The notes under the pieces: model-generated
What the model was told of the DNA's origin: nothing
The model's input: the letters and a program-made list of their open reading frames with translations, nothing else
Databases searched by the model: none
Translations under genes and position numbers: made by a program
Assembly (NCBI RefSeq): GCF_040954835.1
Contig: NC_090696.1
Coordinates: 70,307,722 to 70,371,721 of the forward strand
Direction of reading: 5' to 3'
DNA length: 64,000 nt
DNA from: Lepisosteus oculatus
Lineage: Eukaryota > Chordata > Actinopteri > Semionotiformes > Lepisosteidae
Shown: positions 48,804 through 60,551 of the stretch, piece by piece
Numbering within the stretch: the first letter of the stretch is position 1
How the letters are laid out: every line of letters begins with the position of its first letter

Positions 48804-51800
48804 CTGAAAAGAGGAAGATGCTTTTTACTTTGTGGTTAAATATGTTTCTTTAAATTTTAAAGTCACAAATATCACTTTGGCATTTGCACTTCTCTATAAA
48901 ATTTGGCATTTTTTTTATTTTGATTCATCATTAGATGTTTGCTTCTGTAATCTGACATCTTTGTTAAAACTGAAAGGGCAACGCACAGTTACTGTAAGTG
49001 TAGTCCTTAAAGAAAAATATGGACACACACACACACTAAAGCATACGAACATAATCTGATCACCAGTTGTAAAGCTACTACTTTAATTGGGCTAATCCTT
49101 ATATTCCCCTTTCCGGGTTTTTGCATTTAGTAGATTAGTAGTCCATAGATGCCAAGAATTTAATTAAACCTTAAAAAAGAAGAAGAAAATCCCATCCAAC
49201 CATTGTCATCATGCTGCTTATCCTGGTGAGTTTCGCCACATGAAGAAAATAATACATATACAGTATAAAGCAGTTTTTATGGCCAAAGCCATTAAGTTAA
49301 TCATTCTCAGTCTCTGACCCTTCCTTACCTCTATTCTGTATTTGTTAAATTATGAAATCTATTAATTTCATTTCTAAAATACGGAATCATATTTAAGCAG
49401 ATTAACACGTGCTCACTGATTTCAAATAATCTGCGGAAAATAAAATATCAGGAGCTTTAGGTCTTAATTGAATATATGAATCTTTATATAAAGAGAGGTA
49501 TTAAAAATGTAACAGATGAATATTGAGACCAAAAGAATTTATTGCATTTTTATGCTTCTCAGTGTATAATACTTTGCATTTTAAGTTTGTTTTCTCTCAT
49601 TATTTTAAGGTATTCACTAATCGCAATGATGCTGTATGCATGATTAAGACCACCATAGCCTCCTTTCTTACCGTTACGTGTATCATAGGTTGTTGTGTCT
49701 AAGATATCTCTGTTTCCATCCTCATCTGAAAGGGGGGGCAAAAGGGTTACTGGGATTTCCTCTACAGAGTTGTCCAGAGTAGGCATGGGCTTGATTTCTT
49801 CTGGGTTCAGAAGTTCATCTTTGGGTGTAATAATCTCATTGAAGTCATTCGACTCTTCCCTGATCTCTCCAGCCATTTTGTTACCTTCTTCATGTAAGCT
49901 GAATATCTCAGGAGCTTGTGACTGAGGTAACAAGTAGGTTTCAGTTGGGGCTGGAGCAAAATCTGTGACACAAGGCAGACATTTGGCATCCGAATGTAAA
50001 TTACACTGAGGCTTTCAAAAGATCTTGAAAGACACAAATGAAATTAAACATCAATAGCCCTTTTATATAACATTAAAATGAACTTGTTTTAGTTTATAAG
50101 AAAATCTGTATTTTTGGGGGTGGAGGCAAAGAACATTTTAGCACCAGAATATCTTCCTCAACATTTTTATACAGTATGTTAATTAGAAGGCCACAGATAT
50201 ATCAAATCTGAGAACAACAAAGGAATTATTTAGTTTTTGCTTATATTTTTAGATATACTGTAACAATAGTCAATATGCACTGTACGATTCTGGTTTGATA
50301 TTCAATTCACAATTGGGTTGTAAAGGACAAAAAAAAAACCCTAAAAGTTAAACATTAGAGAAATAATTCCTAAAAAAAAATCAGAAAGTTAAATTTTGGT
50401 TAGAGAGAGGTTTTTATGTGCTTTTCCTTCAAACTGGGTAATACTGACTGTAAAAATGGATACAGGATTACTCAGCTTTTTAAAAGAGGAAGAAGAGTAG
50501 GTACAGTATAAGGCGTCATCTGATGTTTTTACAATGGATCTTTTTTAAAACCCTGACCTATGCTCTTGCTTTAGCAGGTTCACATTCCTTCTCTCCAGCT
50601 ATAAGACAGAAAGTCTAAAAATACCAAAGACTTAGTGAATGATTAAAGGGCATCTTTATTTTAGAAGGGTTTATAATACTGCATTTCAAAGTGAATAATA
50701 TGGTCAAATACTCCAAACACTACACATTCCATTTATATACACTTTTTATTGTTATCTGTTTATTTTTATATTAATTTTAGGGTAACTGAAAGAAAGCGTT
50801 TCTTCTTTTTTCAGTGTTACAAGAGAAAGTTATATAACAGAATAGAAACCTTTTGATGCATTATTATTGTGAAATATGTTAAACATTGCAGGCAAAAGCA
50901 GATTGTATATATGAATTTTCCAACAATTGTTTCTGTTTTGTTTTTTCTGTGTTTTATCGAATTGATATATTAAGGTCAGTGAGATTATTGCTGTTCTAAA
51001 AAAATAAAGAGAAAATATATCATACCAACTTGACAGTTATGAAGATGTGCACTTGACAGGCGTTATTTTATGGCTCATGGCTCATAAGCAGTTTACAGCA
51101 TACACAGATTTAAAGTAAAAGGAAGCCATCTAAGCTGTTTTGAATGTTATGCATGTTATGTTGTGTTTACTTTTTCTCATGAAGGCAAGTTCTGAAGAAC
51201 ATGTGAAAGATCTTGAACATGAAAAGACTGAGAGTTTTAGAAGTGCTGCAGAATTAAAAATTATACTGAATTTTACAGCAAAAGCAGCATTAAATTGCTA
51301 TTGAAAGTCTAACATGGATAGGAATCTATATTTTTGTTGATTTTTAGAATATCACTGTGATAGGCAGGCACTTTATATACTTTCTCTTTAGTTTCACACT
51401 ATTTTGGCATCTTCGTGGTTCTAGCTGGAAAAAAATACAAACACTTATGTGGCCTGATATTATTTGTAGAATATTATTTATGTACTTTATTTAAAATGAA
51501 AGAAACTTGTTCTCAGAAGTCAGCATAGTACTATAATGTTTAAAACCTGGAAACAAGTGTTTCAAATTATGAAGAAAAAAAACTTTGGATTCTACAATTT
51601 AACACACTTTGGAGACATCCTGGAAACAATTTAACCATGGCATTGAGTTTAGATATTACCTTGCTCATTGTTGTCGCTCTCTTGAGTTGTTTCAATTTCT
51701 CTGTCTGGCACAGCTGTGCCTACTTGGGTTGTCATGGAGATCTCTGAGCTGCTGTATGGCTCCAGTACAGTCACTGCAATTGGGAAATAGGAATAAAAAA

Positions 51801-52325
51801 TACTAGTGTCACAGAAGAAATAAGATTTGTTCTGTATATGTTCACAAAATTCTATATTAGTATTATATGGAAGTTTAAACCCATGGCCATTGGTTACAAA
51901 GTCATTTCAGTGTATCATCACAAATTACAATAGCTATTAATTTCCAAACAATTTCAGCCATTAAACTGCATGTAATTGTAATTATTTGAATTGAAAAAAA
52001 AATGTTTGCAACTTGAAAAAAACATGCAATATACAGTATAGGAATGGGAAAAATATAAATATTTTACTATGTTTAAGGATGAAGTATGAACACCATAACA
52101 TCTCAAAATTAATATGACGTATCTCTGTCACTTCTACAGTGTGTTTTATACATTTTCTATACAGTATATGTTAAAGTCCATCTGACTTTATTTGTTAATT
52201 TCCTTTTCTGATATTTTTCAACAGAATAAAAATGATTATACTGACAAAATCGCCAACTTACCCTGAGAGTTACAAAGATCAAGTAGAAAAATGGAGACCA
52301 GTCCTTTGAGTATAAGAATTTCCAT
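48679..52325 (-). CDS. Unrecognised type I membrane protein, four exons
   Basis: Exons 52325-52262, 51773-51660, 49962-49672 and 48803-48679 (minus strand) total 594 nt: 197 aa plus TAA. All three introns are phase 1 with GT-AG sites, and the frame is open across every join. Residues 1-19 look like a signal peptide (MEILILKGLVSIFLLDLCNS). About 20-160 are an acidic Ser/Thr/Pro/Glu-rich ectodomain without cysteines or N-glycosylation sequons. About 167-188 form one TM helix (FGAISAAVLLVLETIVVIVY). The tail is short and basic (CLKCKKRRIR). It lies about 8.4 kb upstream of tyrp1 on the same strand. I do not recognise the family; composition suggests a mucin- or sialomucin-like surface protein. 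The last codons overlap a possible weak donor (AAG|GTAATA), so a longer tail is possible. Confidence 0.68.
49672..49962 (-). CDS. Unnamed membrane protein exon 3 (acidic ectodomain)
   Basis: Acceptor TTGTGTCACAG|ATTTTG, donor CGTAACG|GTAAGAAAG. 97 codons rich in Glu, Asp, Pro and Thr (for example NSVEEIPVTLLPPLSDEDGN). Confidence 0.68.
51660..51773 (-). CDS. Unnamed membrane protein exon 2
   Basis: Acceptor CCCAATTGCAG|TGACTG, donor GAGCAAG|GTAATA. Encodes a Ser/Thr/Glu-rich stretch starting VTVLEPYSSSEISMTT. Confidence 0.66.
52262..52325 (-). CDS. Unnamed membrane protein exon 1 (signal peptide)
   Basis: ATG at 52325-52323; 21 codons plus one base to the donor CTCAGG|GTAAGTTGG, a strong site. 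Encodes a hydrophobic leader. Confidence 0.68.
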
Positions 52326-55244
52326 TTTTATATTATCCTCTGAATGATGTTCTTACTTGATATGTCTTAGGGAAGTTAAGTGCTGGAAGACCTTCCAACT
52401 GCTATCAGTGAAGAGAAGATCTGTTGTGTTACAGTATTTAAAAATGCAATCTGACCCCATGTTTAGAGTTATCCCTCAGTGTACTGGTGATTTTCTAAAT
52501 TGGAAAAGTCACAGATTGCTGTGAAATACTTAACCTAGTATGAGAATTTAAGTAGAACTTCTCTGGCATGTCACAGACACACTTTAAACCTTAATATAGC
52601 AATGACAATTGATTTGTAACCATGTCAGAAATATATGATCAGTGGTAATGAAAAAAATAATGAAAGGTAGATCTTCTTTCTTTTAATTGAATAATTAAAA
52701 TATTTGAGTCAAATATCTTAACATCTGTGCTGTTATTTTTTGGTAATAATCTCAGTACATATCTGGTATAGTGATTAAAATACATTTTGCCTTATATCAT
52801 TTTTATCATTGTAGTTTAAACAATTTAATGTAAGTCTGCAAAACAAGGCCATATAATTTTGCCTGTAACATCAGATTAATATTTTTCTAATTAAGATAAA
52901 TTCAAACCACATTTCACAAATCGTATAACACCAACTCAGTTTCAGTTTCAGGCACTACACTACTTAACTCTACACTTTTGTTCTTTTTCTTACTGTCATA
53001 TTAACAAATTGTCCTGACAAACTTTGCCATACAGAGAATTGGCTTATAACAATTGTATTGTAATTTGTAGAAAAAAATAAAATTGCTCAAGCCAGATGAC
53101 TATAAATATAATAAAAAGCTAGGTCACTAATATGACTTAACCTACATTAATTAAAAAGTGAAAGGAGGCAGCAACATGGAACTATTCTTTTGAAGGACCT
53201 TTTTTGGACATTGTAAACAAATCTTATTTCATTTCACTTAGATCTCTGTTAAATAGTCAGTCAGGCACTTTCAGCTGTATTCACTGAATTTGCATGTTAT
53301 GTTTGGAGGAGAAGTGGTTTATCTTCTTGTTCACTGGCATAGTTCGCCACATTAACACACCTAGAAATTTGGATAGGTTGGTATATTTGTTTAATTTTGT
53401 TTAAGGATGGTTTTAAAGTCAAGTGAGAAAGATTACATACATTACGTATTCACCATTACAGAATTTTGCAGGAAGCAAAACATTAAACAAAATCTGAAAC
53501 AACTAACTTAAAAATCATGAAAATGACTTAGGTGTTGTCACATCATTTCAATTTTGTAGACAGCACAGAGAAGAAATACAATGACAAATATAGCATTAAA
53601 ATGTGTAGTTAAAAGCAATGGATATTCTGTTAAAAATATTCATTATGATTTAGAATTGTTATAGACTTTTGCTACTGTGGAATCAGACCAGAAGCAGCAA
53701 CAAGATAGACCCCTGTGCTTATTAGAATGTCCTAAAGGGACAGGCTAATAAATCACAGACAAAACTATAAGGGGACTTGATTCAAGTATTCTGAATCAAA
53801 GCTTTAACAGAGTCAACTCAATGGATTTCTGACTCAACGGAGAAAAAAAAAACAGACACAGTCGAAACAATGCAAGTTGCATATAATAATCATCTTTCAT
53901 ATTTTTATGATATGCATTACACCTACTGTAGTGGTTGGATTGGGCAACAGCTTTGGTGTTTTGTTATTGGTGTTCAACTGGGCACTTTGATTCATGCAGT
54001 CATTTTTTTATCTAGAGGTTCAGTTTTCTGCTCAGAAAGTGTCGAAGTTTTGCAGCATTATGTTAATTTGGTATGGTTTAATCATTATATTTTATGTTCT
54101 TATATTAGTAGACATAAAAAACTAGATCAGCACCATTTACTGTGCATGATGTTCCCCTTGGTATAATGATCATCTTTGCTCAATGAAGTCATGGATGTAC
54201 TGTAAGCTTACTGTAGATGGAGTGACACTGGCCTCAAGCAACATCAGCAGTCCTACAGAAATGTATTGACTCTCACAAGATCAGCTTGTGTTCAGAAGCT
54301 AATAGAAGAAGGAAAGAGTAATCTTAGAACCATTTTTTTTTCACTTAAACTTATATATAAGAGCAACACCGTAGAAGAGTCTACAGTCCAGTGCAATAGT
54401 TTTTCAATCTAAAATTGATCATTTCTGGAATCGTTTTACAGAATTGTATTCCTTTTCTAAGCATACTTTATGCACTCTCTAGCTTACAGCATCTCAACTT
54501 ACATCTCACCTTGTCTCCTCATTGGCTATATGAAATAATCACTAAAATAAAAATAAACCAGTCTGGGTTTTCAGTGCTTAGTACTGTAGCAGCTCTGTAG
54601 TATCTTAGAATAGGTGTTAGAAAATAAAATGATCAAAATGGTTGTTGTTCCTGCTCTACAAAGCTGGTCACATACTGTATGGCATATGACCCCACAAGGG
54701 TCTGTTCTTGATCCACTTCTAGCTATGACATTAGTTTTTGTGTTGCTGATACCTATATTGATATTTGCATGAAACCAGAAGTTAATTAGATGGCTTGTCA
54801 CACTATTAGCTCTCCCCATTTATGGACCAATTTTATACAATCCCCTCACCATGGTAATACATGGTAATAGAGAAAAATGAATTTGCCAGAAAAATAAAAA
54901 ATGAAAAATAACTCTGTAGGTAAAATATTCTAATTTACACATTGTAAGTAAATAAGATGTACTGCAATTGGTAATTTAATTAAAAACCCAACATACTTTA
55001 CAATAGTATAAGAGGACATTAATTGTTGGCCTCAGCAGGCAATACAAGGTTTTCAGTCACGTGACTACTCACTTAGTATTCCATATTATTATTGTTGGTA
55101 GGATTGCTCTGTTATCTGCTGCCTTAGGTTTTTAGCCCATCCTTGTTGTGACATGAGTTTGGAAAAGAAGCAGGCTTTGGTTAATACTTTGGTTTTGGAA
55201 ATACTTTGTGTTTTTTTGTAAGTTTGCCCTGTCGTGAAAGGTTA
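52326..55244. other. AT-rich intergenic, no gene seen
   Basis: Upstream of the unnamed membrane-protein gene and presumably holding its promoter; no clear core element was seen. No repeat family recognised. Confidence 0.42.
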
Positions 55245-57480
55245 TTCACGATGGCGTAGAATCCATATTAAATACTGTATCTTAAAAAGGAAATTAAGCT
55301 TGCTTGAGATATAATGTGTTATGAGTAACACACGTAAGCTTGTGGCTTTACATTTTTTTTTCTTTGGCATCCTAACTTTTTTCAGTGTCTCCAACTGAAG
55401 CCAGTCCATTGCCTTATCAACTAGCCTCCTCCAGAGCATCCTATCTCTCCAGGCCTCTACATTAAATATCCGTCTTGCTGGCATCTTTTTTCACTGAGTC
55501 AAGCCATCTTATTCTAGGCCTTCCTCTTGGCCTCTTTCCCTCAATATTCTCTTTTACTACCTCTTTTATCTTGATCTCTTCTCATGGCATGACCATACCA
55601 CCGTAGTCTTCTTCCTTTGACAGTAGCAAGAATATCAGAGTCCTTATTAAGCTCTCTTAATTCTCTGTTTTTCCTTCTTCTCCATTTTCTTTCACTGGTC
55701 CAAAAATCTGTCTTAAAACACTGTTTTGAAAAAACATGAGTTTTTTCTCCTTCTTTTTAGTGAGAATCCTAAGCTCTGCACTATACAGTACTACTGGCTG
55801 AATTATTGTCTTGTGTGTCCTGTCCTTGTGTGTCCTTTTTGGATGTTCGTGACAGCAGTATTTACTTCATAATTTTCCCCTTGGCAAATCTTGACCTATT
55901 ACCAGCCTGAATACTTGCTAGAATTTCTTCGTCTATACTATTTTTCTCTTGGACCCCTCCTCCCAAATGTGTTCCTCATCCACTTATAGGAAGATACTTA
56001 GTTTTAACAATATTGATTTCTAGACCAACTCCTTTGGCCTCCTTCGCTAAAACCCTTGTCATGTCTCTCAATTCTTGTTCGCTTTGACCTACAGTATAAG
56101 CACTGTATCATCTGCGTTGACTTAATTCCTTTTTCCATTTCTGTATCTTTGCTTATGGCTCTTTCTACTAAATTGAAGCAATGGGGACAGGCAGTCACCT
56201 TGTTTGACGCCAGTCTTTACCTCAAACACTCCTGATAGTTGCTCATTCACTCTTACTCGGCATCTTGAGCCATCAACACACAGTTTGGTAAGTCTTATTA
56301 GTTTCTCTGGGATTCTTGTTTTTTCTATTTCTCTCCAAATTGCTTTCCTGTTTATGCTATTGTAAGCTTTCTTAAAATCAATAAACAGTCAATGTATTTC
56401 TCTATTAAACTCCCAACAGTTTGCCAATATCTGTCATAGAGTATGCATCTGGTCCACTGTTGATTTATTCTTCCTGAAACCTGCTTGTTGAAAACCTAAG
56501 GCTTCTTTCATGTATGGTGTCAGTCTTCTTAGCAGTATTTAGCTTAGGATTTTGCAAGCTATAGATAGTAGTGCAATTCCTCTGTAGTTAGTAGACTGCA
56601 TGTGATCTCCCTTTTTGAAAATTGGACATATAAAAGACTCCTTCCATTCATCAGGAATTACTTCCTTTCCCCAGATTAATTTATGATATGGTGCATCTTC
56701 CTATGAAGTGTGTCTCCTACCTCCTGCAGTATTTCAGCATGTGTGTTATCAATTCCTGGGGCCTTCCCTTTCTTCATCTTCTTGATCACTAACCTGACCT
56801 CTTCCAAATTTGGATCATCCATTACAGACTGTCACTATCTTGTCACTATTCAACAATTCTTCAAAATACTTCTTCCATTCTCCTAAAGCCTTTTCTTCAT
56901 CTGTTACCAAGTTTCCTTTTTTGTCAATCCTTGCTTTTCAGGTTTCAGAACCTCCTCCATTGTTTCTTTTAGGCTGTCCTTAATTACTTTCCATTTTTTT
57001 TCAACATCAGCTTTCTCTTTCTCTTCTAAAATTGTAAACCTGTTGTTCAAAGCAATTGTGAACTGTTCTTTCTTGACTTTATCCTTCATCAAATTTAAAT
57101 CTATTCGAAAAGTTACCTTCTTTTTTGCTCTTCATGGGACATGATATTCCCTGACGAATCTTGACTAATACTTTGAAGTGATCCGATTTCTGCTCCCCTT
57201 AAACTTCTGACATCTTCCACTATATTGTACATCTGTGTCTTGCATCGACTAAGACATGATCAATTTGGTTAATTGTTGCCTGGTCTGGGGAGCTCCAAGA
57301 CATCTTATGGACATTCTTTTGTGGGAAATATACAGTACTATCCTAAGGTTTTTTGCTGCTGCAAAATTGATTAATCTCATTCCATTTCCGATTGATGTGT
57401 CATGCAGACTATGTAACCCTATGTATGGCCTCCAGACTAGTTCCCTGCCACCTTATTTTCAAATGAAATTTTAGGCCTTC
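55245..57480 (-). pseudogene. Degenerate RTE-like LINE (endonuclease end plus reverse transcriptase)
   Basis: Reading the minus strand from 57480 down, in interrupted frames: the end of an APE-type endonuclease (VHKMSWSSPD, NQIDHVLVDARH, DVRSLRGAEIGSDHF); the reverse transcriptase (EVIPDEWKESFICPIFKKGD, NYRGIALLSIACKIL, FIDFKKAYNSI, VKTGVKQGDCLSPL, NADDTVLI for the catalytic YADD with Y changed to N); then QPVVLYSAELRILTKK and LRWYGHAMRR, and an A-rich 3' end around 55350 (CCAAAGAAAAAAAAATG). It is 5'-truncated within the endonuclease, and frameshifts and stops are frequent. One frame break coincides with TACAGTA at 56090-56096. The clade assignment is from motif style only. Confidence 0.85.
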
Positions 57481-59509
57481 AAAAACATACTGGGTGAATT
57501 GGCTTTTATTTGATGAAAATAATTATGGTGAAGATGGCAATAAAGCTTGAAACAGAATGTGGGGAGCAAAGATAAAATGAATGTTCTTCACAAACATAGT
57601 TTTGGAATTTTAAAAGGACTTAAATAAGGAAGAGGGAAATAAATTGAGACAATTTCACATTAATATGCTCGGTTTCAAATTTGTCCTGTTAGTTTTTGAT
57701 GCATCATTATAATGACAGGTAATTTAATTGTTATTTGATCCTATTAACATAAGAACATGTATTTGTCCGTGATAAATGTTTCTTTTCTTTGGTAAAGAAT
57801 GCGTGACCTCTTGTTCAGCCATCTTCAGGTGAGAGGCGCTACCAAGAGGTGCTAAAATGAGTTGTAGTAAGAACCGTTCAGCAAAGACATCCAGGTTGAT
57901 GATGATGTACTCATGTTTTATAAGCACAAAAAAGTTTTTTCCTATTGGGAGCCAATATGTAGACCCACCACAGAAGATGTCTAGTCAATCACCAAACTTT
58001 GAATTATTTCAAGAATGTTAAGCTTCCATGCAGTTTTTGTGAATTCAATTTTTAGTGTAATCAGGGAATTAATGTTATTCCAGTTAGCTATCAAGCAGTA
58101 AGACAAGAACATAGTTTCTCGTAGTGTATAAAGATAGTAAAACCATGGTATTTTTTCTCAACTCTTCAGATATAATGGGGAAATTTGTAGTTATAAGAAA
58201 ACGGGGATATTCATTATAAATTATTAAAATAGCATTGGAGGAGAACATTTTCACCATAAATGAAATAAAGTATTGGTTTTATGGATTTATTTCACAGGCA
58301 TCGCCAAGGGACCACCAAGATTTCTGAGTATCTCTGGGATCCTGGGCACTAAACTGAAAATGACCACTCTATTCCAGGGTCATATAATGGCACCTTATTC
58401 AAGGGCAGAACTTTTGAATAGAAAAATTGATAGAGAACACTGGACAAAGCCTGGAATTTGAAATGCCCACAAGCAACCCGTTGATAACGCTCTTGAATTA
58501 ATTATCCTATAGAAATAATGTTCTACCCTGCAGTTACTACAATACAGTAAAGAACAGAATCTGCTTAGCTATTGCAGTAAAAATAAAATGGAATGTGATA
58601 TGTGAGGCGATTCCCAGGGCATGGAGTCATGAGACTGGTTGTTTCTCTCAGGATGCCAGGAGATAGATCATTTGACTTGTATATTCATTTACAATCTGAT
58701 GGAGATACATACATTAAAGAGACTCAGACCATGCTTTTATTTCTTGAGGTTTACACAATTCTGTTTTTTAAATAAACTCAGGAATCAGGACACAATTGTT
58801 CAACATCAGACTTTCACAGAAGACCTTAATGCTTCCAAATAGAGTAATATGTCAATAATGAAGATTGCCATTGGTCACATAATGATTCCTTGTACAAAAC
58901 TGTTTTCTTATAAAAACGTGAACTAACATACAGCTATAATTAACTACAGTTTGATAAAGAATTAAAGCTTGAAGGAATTAAAAGGCTGATTTTTCAAGAT
59001 TATTCTTCCAGACAAAAAATAAAATTCACTTTGTGAAAGTAGCTGTAAGAATTTAAAGGATACATTTTTTCAGAGAGCCTCAGTGAAAAGAAAAAATGGC
59101 AAATTAATATTTCATTTATTTAAAGACATTTTGAGAAACTGACAATTACACACTATACACAATATTTGTACTATAAACCCTTGCATAATGTAAAATAAAT
59201 ATAGTAATTGTGAAATTAGCCACAGATACTACCACTGCAAATGTAATTGTTGAACTTATCACAACCTTCACTGAGTGTGGGTTAGTTTTCCAAGCTGCTT
59301 GTTGTTGCCCTGGGGCGAGAATACTGTATGCGAGTTGTGATGTTAAATAACAGTATAGTATACTTACACAATGCTATGAAACAAAATAAAATATAACAAT
59401 AAAATGAAAGAAGACAGCAGACCACATATAATAAATTACTGCAGTTCACTAGGAATGACAACGCCCAAAATCAAAGCGTAACAAACTATTGTGGAGCGAA
59501 TATTTGACT
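57481..59509. other. AT-rich intergenic
   Basis: No gene or named repeat recognised. Confidence 0.45.
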
Positions 59510-59760
59510 TAACCCGCTTTGGCTGAGGGCCGACCTCCTGGCCATAGGAAGAGGAGGCCGGGACCCTCATGTAAGGTAACCAAGGGGTACCTGCAGAGGT
59601 GGAGTTGGGATGCAAAAATCACACGCAAGGGAGAGAGATATCGCATTTGGTATTTATAGCGTTTGGTGGAGGAAGGACGAATGGAGTGATTGCTAATCAC
59701 TGACGGCTGGGAATTATTGAGCGCAGTTGTCATCCCTCCCGAACTTAAGTTAAATAAACT
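59510..59760 (+). repeat. Interspersed repeat, same family as 5680-5925
   Basis: A GC-richer block with CCTCCTGGCCATAGGAAG, GGTAACCAAGGGGT, GTATTTATAGCG (TATA-like) and GTTGTCATCCCTCCCGAACT, then an AATAAA-containing end (TTAAATAAACTCC). The TATA box, the poly(A)-like signal and the compact size would fit a solo LTR, but no primer site or partner LTR is visible. The homologous copy at 5.7 kb differs by a TACAGTA-forming insertion. Confidence 0.5.
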
Positions 59761-60293
59761 CCATTAATCATGGTAGCGGTTTGCTACTTAAGGAAATATG
59801 ATGAGATACAGTGGAATAAAAAACAACAACTTATTTTTAAATGTTTGTAGGGTGCAATATTTTTATGTTTCATTAATGTAGATTAATTAAGTTGAGTGTT
59901 TCCCGAGTGATTCAACTAGTAAAAGCACTTTCAGAAAACAGACTGATTCCTGTTATCGAGACATTACCAGATTAAGCCCATGCCCAGGGTTTCCTCGAGT
60001 GACAGCACTCTCTTGGCCTTAGTGGAAATAAAAGTGCTTCCATTCTCCCTAACTGTGATCTCGTAGTTTTATTAGTAAGAAGTACCACTACTTCTTTCAG
60101 TGCTAACTCCTTTATGTTCTCAGCATGTCAAATGAAGCATAATTTACATTGTAACAAGAAACGTTTTGTTTCATTCAAATGTTGAGTAGCTGTGTAGCTG
60201 TAAATGTACAGTCATGTAAACTAGAGTTAATTTATCATGTGTATTCTTTATGTATATATAATGGTTTATATATATTGCCAGATATATCATATC
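59761..60293. other. Intergenic
   Basis: No gene or named repeat recognised. Confidence 0.4.
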
Positions 60294-60551
60294 ATTGTTG
60301 GGCACAGTAGTTAGCATTGCTGACTTGCAGCTCTGAAGCCCTGGGATCAATTCTGGACCTGGTGTGCCATCTGGGTTCTAGGAAGATTGGCTCTGGTGTG
60401 AGTCTCCTTGTGTTTGTGTCTATGTGTGCCTTAAGATGGACTGGCATCCCCTCCAGGGTGAGACCTGTCTTGCACCCATAGATTGACAAGACAGGCTCTG
60501 GATCCCCTGTGACCCTGTGGATAAAGCATTTGAAAATGAATAGATGGATAG
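60294..60551 (+). repeat. ATGGATGG-type fish repeat (copy E)
   Basis: GGGCACAGTAGTTAGCATTG, CCCTGGGATCAATTCTGG, GGCTCTGGTGTGAGTCTC and GATGGACTGGCATCCCCTCC blocks, ending GAAAATGAATAGATGGATAG, match the full-length family in plus orientation. Confidence 0.75.

Larger units (their letters stand above)
48804..52261 (-). other. Introns of the unnamed membrane-protein gene
   Basis: Introns of about 868, 1697 and 488 bp. A short (AC)7 run lies at about 49023-49036. No recognised repeat was seen. Several TAC(A/T)GTA words occur. Confidence 0.6.

Noticed and set aside
55784-55790. TACAGTA in the LINE near PVVLYSAEL, taken first as an excision scar
   Set aside because: The heptamer falls in frame as native codons (V-L-Y) of a conserved motif, so no insertion is needed.
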